Shown: positions 16,552 through 24,137, counted from the first letter of the stretch. The stretch is DNA of 35,588 nucleotides from an uncultured Rhodospirillales bacterium (GCA_903893975.1 CAITOL010000109.1:1-35588), one strand, 5' to 3'. The notes: a model not told the origin generated them from the letters alone. A program made the numbers and translations.

Positions 16552-17751
16552 ATGCCAGACACCTCTGCCCCCCAGCCGAAAAAGCCGCGCGGCCGCCTGT
16601 TTTTCGCCAATCCCGGCCCGACCAACATTCCCGAAAGCATTCTGCACGCGATCGGCCATCACGCGGTGGACTTCCACGCCCCGGAATTCATGAAGCTGTA
16701 CGAGGAATGCTGGGACGGCATTCTGCGTATCATGAAAACCACCCAGCACATGTTCATGTATACCGGCTCCGGCCACGCCGCCTGGGAAGCCGCCATCGTC
16801 AACGTGCTGTCCGCCGGCGATACCGTGCTGGTGCCGGAAACCGGGGTGTTCTCGGAAAGCTGGTCCGGCATGATGCGCGATGTGGGCATCACCGTGCAGA
16901 AACTGCCCTGCGACTGGCAGCACGGCATTGAAATCGCCGCCTTGCAGGCGGCCCTGGCCGCCGATACCGCGCACACCATCAAAGCGGTGTGCGTGGTGCA
17001 GAATGAAACCTCCACCGGCATGTTCCTGCCGGTCGATCAGGTGCGTGCGGCGATGGATGCGGCCAAGCACCCGGCGCTGCTGCTGGTGGACACCATTTCC
17101 TCGCTCGGCTGCATCGATTTGCGCATGGACGAATGGAAGGTCGATGTCGTGGTCGGCGGCAGCCAGAAGGGCTTGATGCTGCCCACCGGCATGGCCTTCA
17201 CCGGCGTGTCGGACAAGGCGATGAAGGCGTCGGAAACCTCCACCCTGCCGAAGCATTATTTCAGCTGGAAGGCGATGTCGGCGCGCAAGCAGCGCAGCTT
17301 CATCGGCACCGTACCGACCAACCAGTTTTTCGGTCTGCGCGAATCGATCCGGCTGATCGAGGAAGAGGGGCTGGACGAGGTGTTCGCCCGCCACGCCCGG
17401 CTGGGTGAAGCCGTCCGCCGCTGCGTGCGGCACTGGTCCGGCAATAACGGGCCGAGCCTGTTCTGCCAGAACCCGAGCCGCGAATCGAACTCGGTCACCG
17501 CCGTGCTGATGCCGGACGGCTTCGACGCGGAGGCCATCCGGCGCACCTGTTCGCAGCAATACAACGTCTCTCTCGGCGGCGGCCTGGGCAAGCTGAACGG
17601 CAAAGTGTTCCGCATCGGCCATCTCGGCGACCTCAACGAGCCGATGATCCTCGGCACCCTCGCCGCGGTCGAAATGGCGCTGCGAGTCAATGGCGTGCCG
17701 CACGCCGCTGGTGGCGTCGGCGCGGCGATGGAATACCTGGCCAGCCTCTGA
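16552..17751 (+). CDS. Class V aminotransferase, serine/alanine-glyoxylate aminotransferase family
   Basis: This encodes 399 residues with an AAAGGGA site nine bases before the ATG. It is a fold type I PLP enzyme. FFANPGPTNIPESIL at the N terminus, MYTGSGHAAWEAA (cofactor phosphate loop), VVQNETSTG, LLVDTISSLG (PLP-ring Asp), and GGSQKGLMLP with Schiff-base Lys206 follow the serine-glyoxylate and alanine-glyoxylate aminotransferase family. The reaction is transfer of an amino group from serine or alanine to glyoxylate, giving glycine. This is used in the serine cycle, photorespiratory glycolate salvage or purine catabolism. None of those partner genes is nearby, so the substrate pair is not settled. 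The gene is followed by a perfect hairpin that may end its transcript. Confidence 0.88.
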   Translation: MPDTSAPQPKKPRGRLFFANPGPTNIPESILHAIGHHAVDFHAPEFMKLYEECWDGILRIMKTTQHMFMYTGSGHAAWEAAIVNVLSAGDTVLVPETGVFSESWSGMMRDVGITVQKLPCDWQHGIEIAALQAALAADTAHTIKAVCVVQNETSTGMFLPVDQVRAAMDAAKHPALLLVDTISSLGCIDLRMDEWKVDVVVGGSQKGLMLPTGMAFTGVSDKAMKASETSTLPKHYFSWKAMSARKQRSFIGTVPTNQFFGLRESIRLIEEEGLDEVFARHARLGEAVRRCVRHWSGNNGPSLFCQNPSRESNSVTAVLMPDGFDAEAIRRTCSQQYNVSLGGGLGKLNGKVFRIGHLGDLNEPMILGTLAAVEMALRVNGVPHAAGGVGAAMEYLASL

Positions 17752-17762
17752 GCACCGACAAA

Positions 17763-17786
17763 GCGAATCACCCAAGGGTGATTCGC
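17763..17786 (+). terminator. Perfect 11-bp inverted repeat after the aminotransferase gene
   Basis: GCGAATCACCC (17763-17773) and GGGTGATTCGC (17776-17786) are exact reverse complements separated by AA; as RNA this gives a 10-bp stem with a four-base loop. It starts 12 bases after the aminotransferase stop. No T run follows, so it is a probable transcription end or mRNA 3' stabilising hairpin. A protein operator is an alternative. Confidence 0.6.
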
Positions 17787-17865
17787 GCCCGGCCGGCCTG
17801 TGGATGACGGGGATAACGGGGATGGCGCGTTTTGCGTCCTTGGTGAATCCGACCGGACACCCTAA

Positions 17866-17880
17866 GTTCGTATTTCGTTC
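17866..17880 (+). promoter_or_regulatory. Candidate LexA (SOS) box, GTTC-N7-GTTC
   Basis: GTTCGTATTTCGTTC matches exactly the direct repeat GTTC-N7-GTTC recognised by LexA in many Alphaproteobacteria. It lies 194 bases before the proposed nrdA start and 30 bases before the first NrdR-like box. An SOS link for ribonucleotide reductase is known in E. coli. The eight fixed bases could also occur by chance in a sequence this long, so the placement upstream of nrdA is the main support. Confidence 0.5.
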
Positions 17881-17909
17881 TTGCGAGCCATGCTGGTTTG
17901 GCGTCTCCG

Positions 17910-17925
17910 GCACCCCATCTTGTGT
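17910..17925 (+). promoter_or_regulatory. Candidate NrdR box 1
   Basis: GCACCCCATCTTGTGT agrees with the NrdR consensus acaCwAtATaTwGtgt at about 11 of 16 positions, best in the right half. Its core CATCTTGTGT recurs exactly 31 bases downstream with one change. Paired NrdR boxes about three helical turns apart are the hallmark of NrdR control of ribonucleotide reductase genes. Confidence 0.6.
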
Positions 17926-17940
17926 GCAATGCGCATGGAT

Positions 17941-17956
17941 GCGCCACATCTAGTGT
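17941..17956 (+). promoter_or_regulatory. Candidate NrdR box 2
   Basis: GCGCCACATCTAGTGT agrees with the NrdR consensus at about 11 of 16 positions. It is 31 bases, in the same phase, from box 1. NrdR is a zinc-finger/ATP-cone repressor that shuts off nrd genes when dATP is plentiful. This matters here because the NrdA protein lacks its own ATP cone. Confidence 0.6.
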
Positions 17957-18073
17957 ATTTTGCATTGACGTGCGCAAGCGGTTGGGGAGGATAGCGCCCG
18001 AGATGAGGGCGCCCCGACGCGTGTTGCGGGGGTGGATATCCCAGGATTGCTGGGGCTGTGGGGGAGTAGGGCC

Positions 18074-19927
18074 GTGCTTGATGTCGTGCAGATGCAAGGA
18101 CACCACGAGGTGCGGGTCGACCGCAGCCGTGATTCGCTGATCACCGATTTCGGCCGGGCCACGCTCGATGACCGCTATCTGCTGCCCGGCGAAAGCTATC
18201 AGGACCTGTTCGCCCGCGTGTCCAGCTATTACGGCGAGGATGCCGCGCACGCGCAGCGCATCTACGACTACATGTCCAAGATGTGGTTCATGCCCGCTAC
18301 CCCCATTCTGTCCAATGGCGGCACCACCCGCGGCCTGCCGATTTCCTGCTTCCTGAACGAAGCCAATGACAGCCTCGACGGCATTGTCGGCCTGTGGAAC
18401 GAGAATGTGTGGCTCGCCTCCAAGGGCGGCGGCATCGGCTCCTACTGGGGCAATCTGCGCTCGATCGGCGAAAAGGTCGGGCTGAACGGCAAAACCTCCG
18501 GCGTCATCCCGTTCATCCGCGTGATGGACAGCCTGACGCTGGCGATCAGCCAGGGCAGCCTGCGGCGCGGCTCGGCGGCGGTCTACCTGCCGCTGAACCA
18601 TCCGGAGATCGAGGAATTCGTCGAAATCCGCCGCCCGACCGGCGGCGACCCGAACCGCAAGGCGCTGAACCTGCATCACGGCATTCTGGTGCCGGATGCC
18701 TTCATGCGCGCGGTGGAAGCGGACGAGGAATGGGCGCTGACCTCGCCCAAGGATGGCTCGGTGGTGCGCAAAATCAGCGCTCGCGGCCTGTGGATTCGCA
18801 TTCTGATGGCCCGGATCGAAACCGGCGAGCCGTATCTGATCTATTCCGATCACGTGAACAACGCGCGGCCGGAGCATCACAAGCTGGCCGGGCTGGAGGT
18901 GAAAACCTCCAATCTGTGCAGCGAAATCACCCTGCCGACCGGGGTGGACCAGCACGGCCAGCAGCGCACCGCGGTATGCTGCCTGTCGTCGCTCAACCTC
19001 GAATCCTGGTTCGAGTGGAAAGACCATCCTCTGTTCATCGAGGACGTGATGCGCTTCCTCGACAACGTGTTGCAGGACTTTATTGACCGCGCGCCGGACG
19101 GCATGGAAAAAGCCAAATACTCCGCCGCCCGCGAACGCTCGGTCGGGCTGGGGGTGATGGGGTTCCACTCCTTCCTGCAATCGCAGAACGTGCCGTGGGA
19201 ATCGGTCATCGCCAAGGTGTGGAACAAGCGCATGTTCGCGCATATCCGTGGCCAGGCCGATGCGGCGAGCAAACTGCTGGCCGATGAGCGCGGCCCATGC
19301 CCGGATGCCGAGGAATACGGCGTGCATGAGCGGTTCAGCCATAAAATGGCCGTCGCGCCGACCGCCTCAATCTCCATCATCGCCGGCAATGCCTCACCGG
19401 GTGTGGAGCCGATCGCCGCCAACGTGTTCCTGCAAAAAACCCTGTCCGGCAGTTTCTCGGTCCGCAATCGCCACCTGCAAAAACTACTGGCGGAAAAGGG
19501 CCGCGATACCGACGATGTCTGGTCGTCGATCACCGTCAACAAAGGCAGCGTCCAGCATCTGGACTTCCTCGATGAGCAGGAAAAGGCGGTTTATCGCACC
19601 GCCTTCGAACTCGATCAGCGCTGGGTGGTGGAACACGCCGCCGACCGAACGCCCTATATCTGCCAGAGCCAGTCGATCAACCTGTTCCTGCCGGCAAACG
19701 TGCACAAGCGCGACCTGCACCAGATCCACATGATGGCGTGGAAGCGCGGCGTGAAGTCGCTCTACTACTGCCGCAGCCTGTCGATCGCGCGTGCGGACTC
19801 GGTCAGCGAAAAGGCGGTCCGCCCGGAAGAATTCACCGGCATCCCCATCGCCCCGCTGCTCGAACAACCCTCCCTGCCCCTGGTCAGCGGCACCACGGAC
19901 TACGAGGAATGCCTCGCCTGCCAATAG
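18074..19927 (+). CDS. nrdA: Class I ribonucleoside-diphosphate reductase, alpha subunit (no ATP cone)
   Basis: This encodes 617 residues from GTG 18074, which has a GGGGGAG site; GTG 18032 is a longer option without support and ATG 18092 a shorter one. It reduces NDPs (or NTPs) to deoxynucleotides with the radical from NrdB. Active-site residues are visible: Cys92 (PISC, partner of the redox pair), Asn280, thiyl Cys282 and Glu284 in NLCSEI, and Cys302 in AVCCLS. The radical-path Tyr564-Tyr565 (LYYC) and C-terminal Cys613/Cys616 (CLAC), which reload the active site, are also present. The protein starts directly with the catalytic domain, so the usual N-terminal ATP cone that senses dATP is missing. 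Expression is probably controlled by NrdR and possibly LexA upstream. nrdB follows after 103 bases. Confidence 0.93.
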   Translation: MLDVVQMQGHHEVRVDRSRDSLITDFGRATLDDRYLLPGESYQDLFARVSSYYGEDAAHAQRIYDYMSKMWFMPATPILSNGGTTRGLPISCFLNEANDSLDGIVGLWNENVWLASKGGGIGSYWGNLRSIGEKVGLNGKTSGVIPFIRVMDSLTLAISQGSLRRGSAAVYLPLNHPEIEEFVEIRRPTGGDPNRKALNLHHGILVPDAFMRAVEADEEWALTSPKDGSVVRKISARGLWIRILMARIETGEPYLIYSDHVNNARPEHHKLAGLEVKTSNLCSEITLPTGVDQHGQQRTAVCCLSSLNLESWFEWKDHPLFIEDVMRFLDNVLQDFIDRAPDGMEKAKYSAARERSVGLGVMGFHSFLQSQNVPWESVIAKVWNKRMFAHIRGQADAASKLLADERGPCPDAEEYGVHERFSHKMAVAPTASISIIAGNASPGVEPIAANVFLQKTLSGSFSVRNRHLQKLLAEKGRDTDDVWSSITVNKGSVQHLDFLDEQEKAVYRTAFELDQRWVVEHAADRTPYICQSQSINLFLPANVHKRDLHQIHMMAWKRGVKSLYYCRSLSIARADSVSEKAVRPEEFTGIPIAPLLEQPSLPLVSGTTDYEECLACQ

Positions 19928-19930
19928 ATG

Positions 19931-20008
19931 AAAGTTTTTTGGTCCTTTTTTTCAAAAAAGGACCGCTGAAGTGAAGCGCTTCTTTTTGGAAAAAGAAGCA
20001 AAAACTTT
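19931..20008. repeat. Nested palindromic repeat element between nrdA and nrdB
   Basis: The element has two back-to-back perfect hairpins. The first pairs GGTCCTTTTTT (19941-19951) with AAAAAAGGACC (19954-19964). The second pairs GCTTCTTTTT (19978-19987) with AAAAAGAAGC (19990-19999). Flanking them, AAAGTTTTT (19931-19939) pairs with AAAAACTTT (20000-20008), so the whole can fold as a closed three-way or cruciform structure. Its AT-rich composition differs sharply from the surroundings. It resembles dispersed palindromic elements I recall in Acetobacteraceae, but only one copy is in this window. It may lower or buffer read-through from nrdA to nrdB. Confidence 0.75.
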
Positions 20009-20030
20009 TTATCTGTTTTAGGCATCCAAG

Positions 20031-21083
20031 ATGAACGCGTCCGCAGTCTCGCCTGATGAAACCCCAGTGCAGTTCGACCTGCTGACCGCCAACCCGGTCT
20101 ACAAGCCGTTCCGCTATCCCTGGGCCTATGAAGCATGGCTGATGCAGCAGCGCGTGCACTGGCTGCCGGAAGAAGTGCCGCTCGCCGACGACGTGAAGGA
20201 CTGGCACCGCAACCTCACGACGTCGGAACGCAACCTGCTGACCCAGATCTTCCGCTTCTTCACCCAGGCCGATGTCGAGGTGAATAACTGCTACATGAAG
20301 CATTACAGTCAGGTGTTTAAACCCACCGAAGTGCTGATGATGCTGTCCGCCTTCTCCAACATCGAAACCGTGCACATCGCCGCCTACAGCCATTTGCTGG
20401 ATACGGTCGGCATGCCGGAAATCGAATATACCGCCTTCCTCAAATACAAGGAGATGAAGGACAAATACGACTACATGCAGAGCTTCCGGATCGACAGCAA
20501 GCACGAGATTGCCAAGACCCTGGCAGCGTTCGGTGCCTTCACCGAAGGCCTGCAACTGTTCGCGTCCTTCGCCATCCTGCTGAATTTCCCGCGCTTCGGT
20601 AAAATGAAGGGCATGGGGCAGATCATTTCCTGGTCGGTGCGCGACGAATCGCTGCACTGCCTGTCCATCATCCAGTTGTTCCGCACCTTCGTGCAGGAAA
20701 ACCCGGAAATCTGGACCGAGGAATTGAAGCGCGAGCTGTATCTCTGCTGCGCCACCATCGTCGAGCATGAGGACGCCTTTGTGGATCTTTGCTTCGAGCA
20801 GGGCGCCATTGAGGGCATGGATGCGGACTCGGTGAAGCAATATATCCGCTACATCGCCGACCGCCGCCTGACCCAGCTGGGCCTGAACGAGCTCTATCAC
20901 GTCGAAAAAAACCCGCTGCCCTGGCTGGACGAAATGCTGAACGCGGTTGAGCACGCCAACTTCTTCGAAAACCGCGCCACCGAATACAGCAAAGCCGCGA
21001 CCCTCGGCAGTTGGGAAGAAGCCTTCGGCGACGCGAACAGCGCCATGGCCACCTCCGACGGCGCCGAATTCGCCACCACCTGA
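20031..21083 (+). CDS. nrdB: Class I ribonucleoside-diphosphate reductase, beta subunit
   Basis: This encodes 350 residues, a ferritin-like four-helix radical subunit. All six metal ligands are found with E. coli R2 spacing: Asp81, Glu112 and His115 (ETVH), Glu172, Glu206 and His209 (ESLH). The radical-tyrosine position is filled by Tyr119, equivalent to Tyr122. It generates and stores the radical that NrdA uses. The metal (Fe2 or MnFe) cannot be told from these residues alone. The acidic/aromatic C-terminal tail after EEAF would dock to NrdA. It follows nrdA across the palindromic element and is only 5 bases from the Sco1/SenC gene, so that gene is probably cotranscribed. Confidence 0.94.
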   Translation: MNASAVSPDETPVQFDLLTANPVYKPFRYPWAYEAWLMQQRVHWLPEEVPLADDVKDWHRNLTTSERNLLTQIFRFFTQADVEVNNCYMKHYSQVFKPTEVLMMLSAFSNIETVHIAAYSHLLDTVGMPEIEYTAFLKYKEMKDKYDYMQSFRIDSKHEIAKTLAAFGAFTEGLQLFASFAILLNFPRFGKMKGMGQIISWSVRDESLHCLSIIQLFRTFVQENPEIWTEELKRELYLCCATIVEHEDAFVDLCFEQGAIEGMDADSVKQYIRYIADRRLTQLGLNELYHVEKNPLPWLDEMLNAVEHANFFENRATEYSKAATLGSWEEAFGDANSAMATSDGAEFATT

Positions 21084-21088
21084 TCCCC

Positions 21089-21709
21089 ATGCGCGCGCTG
21101 CGGTTCGCCGCCTATGGGCTGATCGTGGCGGTGCTGGCCGGCTGGGGCGCATGGTGGGTGCTGGGCGGCGGCGCAAGCCGGCTCGGGCTGGACACGATGG
21201 GCGGCTCGGTCTCGGCCGGGGTGACCGTGGGTGGCCCGTTCACCCTCACCGATACCGCCGGCCATACGGTGACGGACGCGACCTATCGCGGCCGCTGGAT
21301 GCTGGTCTATTTCGGCTACACCTTCTGCCCCGATGTCTGCCCGACCGAATTGCAAACCATCGCCGGGGCGCTGGATGCGCTGGGGCCGGATGCCGCCAGG
21401 CTGGCACCGATTTTCATCACCATCGACCCGGCCCGCGATACCCAGGAGACCATGGCCGGCTATGTCAAACTGTTCGACGACAGATTGATCGGCCTGACCG
21501 GGACAGAGGCACAAATCGCCGCCGTTGCGCGGGCATATCGGGTTTATTACGCCCGCGCCGAGCGTAAGGACACCACGCAATACCTGATGGATCACTCGTC
21601 TTTCCTGTATCTTATGGGCCCTGACGGCAAGCTGCGCAGCCTGTATCGCCCGGGCATGAGCGCCACCGACCTGGCGGCCGCGTTACGATCCAGACTGGCG
21701 GGCGAGTAA
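21089..21709 (+). CDS. SCO1/SenC family copper-binding thioredoxin-fold protein
   Basis: This encodes 206 residues from ATG 21089, five bases after the nrdB stop. An N-terminal hydrophobic anchor (FAAYGLIVAVLAGWGAWW) places the rest in the periplasm. The thioredoxin fold contains Cys80-PDV-Cys84 in YTFCPDVCP, and His169 in MDHSSF, the Cu-binding triad of Sco proteins. PIFITIDPARDT is also a family mark. Sco proteins deliver copper to the CuA centre of cytochrome oxidase or act as thiol reductases. No oxidase genes are adjacent. Its coupling to nrdB is unusual and may only reflect shared oxygen-dependent expression. Confidence 0.92.
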   Translation: MRALRFAAYGLIVAVLAGWGAWWVLGGGASRLGLDTMGGSVSAGVTVGGPFTLTDTAGHTVTDATYRGRWMLVYFGYTFCPDVCPTELQTIAGALDALGPDAARLAPIFITIDPARDTQETMAGYVKLFDDRLIGLTGTEAQIAAVARAYRVYYARAERKDTTQYLMDHSSFLYLMGPDGKLRSLYRPGMSATDLAAALRSRLAGE

Positions 21710-21759
21710 ATAGTTTGTTATCGTCGTTAGCTTACAAGGCGTAGGGGTAACATTTCCTC

Positions 21760-22026
21760 GTGAGTTTGATCGACGACATTTCGCGCGACCCCGCTGCCGC
21801 ATCACTGCCGCGCCATAGCCGTCGCTTGTCCGATAAAATTCTCATCGCCTTCCATCACGCCTGCGACCAGGGCGATTTCGATGTTGCCGACCAGTTGCTG
21901 GCCGTGCTGGAAAACATGCTGCGCAAAAGCCCGATGCCCGCCGACGCCAATCGCCGCCGCAGCCTGGACAGCCTGGTCGCCGCCTATGAACGGCTGTGGT
22001 ATCTGCGCCACCCGACCCAGGCTTAG
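21760..22026 (+). CDS. Conserved hypothetical protein, 88 aa, helical
   Basis: GTG start with AGGGGT about 11 bases upstream. I do not recognise a named domain. The sequence is charged and helical: PRHSRRLSDKILIAFHHAC, then DQGDFDVADQLLAVLENML, and a C-terminal SLDSLVAAYERLWYLRHP. The helix pair of DVADQLL and VAAYERL types suggests a small TPR-like or adaptor fold. Proteins of this kind, with the same ILIAFHHACDQGD-like text, occur as hypothetical genes in Alphaproteobacteria as far as I recall. It overlaps the convergent methyltransferase gene by 4 bases. Confidence 0.65.
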   Translation: MSLIDDISRDPAAASLPRHSRRLSDKILIAFHHACDQGDFDVADQLLAVLENMLRKSPMPADANRRRSLDSLVAAYERLWYLRHPTQA

Positions 22027-22739
22027 CCCAACGCCAATTCCTGCCCATCGCGCAGCACCACCTGCGCGGCTGGGGTAAAGCCGCCATCGGCTTCGTGCAG
22101 CACCAGCCCGGCAGCAACCCGGCACGGCCCTTTGCCACCCTTGATCGCCCGCAATAACAACAGCTTGGCATCTTGCCCCGTGCGCGGCCATAGCGGGAAG
22201 ACCAGCGGGCTGCCGCAACCGGCGGCGGCCAGCGCCGCCAGCGCGGTGGCAAGCGCCGCGGCGGGCAGCACGAAGGTCAGGCTGCCGTGATGGCGCAACG
22301 GGGCGGCCAATGCCCGCGCCCAGTCCGCGAACACCGACGCGGTGGCGCGTCGCGCCAGTTCGCGCCCGGCATCGGCGGACGCCGTGCCCGGCGGGTGCCA
22401 TGGCGGGTTAGCCATCGCGTGGTCGAACCGCTCGGCCAGCGGCACCACGGTCAGATCCGCCTGCTCGAACCGCAAGTCGGGCTGGTCGGCCGCATTGGCG
22501 CGGGCGCAGGCCAAAGGCGCCGGCTCCAACTCCAGCCCCAACCCGCTGATCCCGGGCACCCGCGCGGCCAGGCACAACAGCCCCGCCCCAGCCCCGCTGC
22601 CGCCTTCCAGCACCCGCGCCCCGGCACGGGCGGGAATGCTGGCGGCCAGCAACACCGGCTCGATGCCGCTGCGATGGCCATGCGCGGGTTGGCAATAGCG
22701 CACCCGCCCGCCGAGCAGGCTGCCCTCGGTCACGCTCAC
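22023..22739 (-). CDS. Class I SAM-dependent N6-adenine methyltransferase, TrmN6 (YfiC)-like
   Basis: This encodes 238 residues from a GTG whose bases overlap the DUF2007 stop (GTGA), so translation is coupled. RYCQPAHGHRSGIEPVLLAA matches the N terminus of tRNA1(Val) adenine-37 N6-methyltransferases. The SAM loop is VLEGGSGAGAG (43-53), and NPPW (111-114) is the N6-adenine/N-glutamine methylase motif IV. The expected target is A37 of tRNA1(Val), but related enzymes act on other RNAs or proteins. It is interesting but probably coincidental that a tRNA-Val gene lies in the same window. The DUF2007-methyltransferase pair divergent from a polyprenyl synthetase is a familiar alphaproteobacterial arrangement. 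Confidence 0.82.
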   Translation of the reverse strand: MSVTEGSLLGGRVRYCQPAHGHRSGIEPVLLAASIPARAGARVLEGGSGAGAGLLCLAARVPGISGLGLELEPAPLACARANAADQPDLRFEQADLTVVPLAERFDHAMANPPWHPPGTASADAGRELARRATASVFADWARALAAPLRHHGSLTFVLPAAALATALAALAAAGCGSPLVFPLWPRTGQDAKLLLLRAIKGGKGPCRVAAGLVLHEADGGFTPAAQVVLRDGQELALG

Positions 22740-22942
22740 GCCTCGCCGGCCTCCTGCAAGATGCGCCGCGCCTGCGCCGCCTGCTCGCTGGGCACCGCCA
22801 GGCGGCGCGGCAAGGCGCCGATGCTGCCATCCATCACGCTGGCGAACCCGTCCAGCAACACCGGCGCCAGCCCGGCATCGCGCAGCAAGGCGGTCAGAAA
22901 GCTCAACCGCACCGGATCGTTGGTGGTCACGACCGTCTCCAT
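22736..22942 (-). CDS. DUF2007 domain small protein
   Basis: This encodes 68 residues from the ATG at 22942, with GGAGGG eight bases upstream. The open frame continues far upstream, but that part is a shadow of the divergent polyprenyl synthetase gene. METVVTTNDPVRLSFLTALL, DAGLAPVLLDGFASVMDGSIG and RRLAVPSEQAAQARRIL match DUF2007, a ferredoxin-like small domain annotated as a putative signal-transducing protein. Function is unknown. It is the first gene of a two-gene operon with the TrmN6-like methyltransferase. Confidence 0.82.
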   Translation of the reverse strand: METVVTTNDPVRLSFLTALLRDAGLAPVLLDGFASVMDGSIGALPRRLAVPSEQAAQARRILQEAGEA

Positions 22943-22988
22943 TCCCAGGCCCTCCGCATGCGCATTGGTGGGGGCGGCCTGGCTTGCC

Positions 22989-23018
22989 TTGACCCCCTCC
23001 CCACCGCGCCGATATGGT
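22989..23018 (+). promoter_or_regulatory. Candidate sigma-70 promoter for the polyprenyl synthetase gene
   Basis: TTGACC (22989-22994) and TATGGT (23013-23018) are separated by 18 bases and point at the polyprenyl synthetase gene 80 bases downstream. It lies in the 156-base divergent gap, which holds nothing else I can name. Confidence 0.4.
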
Positions 23019-23098
23019 GCGCCTGCCGGTGAACCGGGCGCAAGTCCGCGTCCGCGCCGCACGGCCGGCCCCCAGGGCATGCGTAGCAGGAGATTGCG

Positions 23099-24133
23099 TT
23101 GGGCGTCGCCGCCACCACCCAAATTGTCCCGCCCGCCACCGCGCCAGCCGCCCCGAAGGACGCGCTGAGCCAGTTGGTGGATCTGGTCTATGACGATCTG
23201 CAAGATTGCAACCGCGCCATCGTCGCGCGGATGGACAGCCCGGTTGCGCTGATCCCGCAACTCGCGGCGCATATCGTCGCCGCCGGCGGCAAGCGCCTGC
23301 GCCCGCTGCTCACCCTCGCCTGCGCCCGCATGGTCGGCTATCGCGGTGCCCGGCATGTGCAACTGGCTACCTGCGTCGAATTCATCCACACCGCCACCTT
23401 GCTGCATGATGACGTGGTGGATGAAAGCCTGCTGCGCCGCGGGCTTGCCAGCGCCAACGCGATTTTCGGCAACAAGGCCTCCGTGCTGGTGGGGGATTTC
23501 CTGTTCGCCCGCGCCTTCCAGTTGATGGTCGAAGATGGCTCGCTGAAAGTGCTGGAAATCCTCTCCCGCGCCTCCGCCACCATCGCCGAGGGTGAGGTGC
23601 TGCAACTGGTCACCCAGAACGACCTGACCACGACCGAAGATCGCTACCTCGACGTGCTGCGCGGCAAAACCGCCGCCCTGTTCGCCGCCGCCTGCCAGGT
23701 GGGCGGCGTGGTGGCCGATTGCACGGCGGAGATCGAGGCCGCTTTGGCCAGCTACGGCATGAACCTCGGCATGGCCTTCCAACTGGTTGATGACGCCCTG
23801 GATTACGTCGCCGATCAGGCCAAACTCGGCAAAACCGTCGGCGATGATTTCCGCGAAGGCAAGATCACCCTGCCGGTGCTGCGCGCCTATCAGAATGGCA
23901 GCGAGGCCGAACGCGCCTTCTGGCGCCGCACGATCGAGGAAAGCGAGCAAACTGATGCCGACCTCGACGAGGCGCTGCGCCTGATTGCGGCCCACAACAC
24001 CATCGCCGCAACGCTCGACCGCGCCCAGGCCTTCGCCACGGCCGCCAAACAAGACCTCGCCTTCCTGCCGGCCTCCCCGATCCGCGACTGCCTGCTGGCG
24101 GTGGCGGACTACACGGTCCGGCGCGGCAACTAG
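23099..24133 (+). CDS. Polyprenyl diphosphate synthase (long-chain, ubiquinone side chain; IspB-like)
   Basis: This encodes 344 residues from TTG 23099, chosen because AGGAG (23088-23092) is six bases upstream and no earlier start fits. It is an all-helical trans-prenyltransferase: GGKRLRP (isopentenyl diphosphate binding), first aspartate motif Asp104-Asp105-x2-Asp108 in LLHDDVVDE, GDFLF, and second motif Asp231-Asp232-x2-Asp235 with KxxGDDFREGK after it. No bulky residue blocks the chain channel near the first motif (FIHTATLLHDD), which fits a long-chain enzyme. It probably makes the octa- to decaprenyl tail of ubiquinone. The exact length is not deducible. It is divergent from DUF2007/trmN6-like. 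Confidence 0.9.
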   Translation: MGVAATTQIVPPATAPAAPKDALSQLVDLVYDDLQDCNRAIVARMDSPVALIPQLAAHIVAAGGKRLRPLLTLACARMVGYRGARHVQLATCVEFIHTATLLHDDVVDESLLRRGLASANAIFGNKASVLVGDFLFARAFQLMVEDGSLKVLEILSRASATIAEGEVLQLVTQNDLTTTEDRYLDVLRGKTAALFAAACQVGGVVADCTAEIEAALASYGMNLGMAFQLVDDALDYVADQAKLGKTVGDDFREGKITLPVLRAYQNGSEAERAFWRRTIEESEQTDADLDEALRLIAAHNTIAATLDRAQAFATAAKQDLAFLPASPIRDCLLAVADYTVRRGN

Positions 24134-24137
24134 GCTG

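Larger units (their letters stand above)
17752..18073. other. 322-base gene-free control region upstream of nrdA
   Basis: I see no credible gene here. It holds, in order, a perfect hairpin after the aminotransferase gene (17763-17786), a LexA-type direct repeat (17866-17880), and two NrdR-like boxes (17910-17925 and 17941-17956). A GGGGGAG ribosome-binding site (18059-18065) precedes the GTG start of nrdA. I found no convincing -35/-10 pair; TTGACG at 17965 lacks a good partner. Confidence 0.7.

Noticed and set aside
16417-17949. A 510-codon minus-strand frame opposite the aminotransferase
   Set aside because: It mirrors a complete PLP enzyme and runs into the nrd control region; no recognisable protein features.
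17752-18073. Cobalamin riboswitch ahead of the ribonucleotide reductase
   Set aside because: The reductase is class I with a NrdB subunit, and no clear B12-box or long riboswitch-like fold is seen; the conserved pieces are NrdR and LexA-like boxes.
17768-19342. A long minus-strand frame opposite nrdA
   Set aside because: nrdA has all catalytic residues on the plus strand; the antisense frame shows no domain and follows from codon bias.
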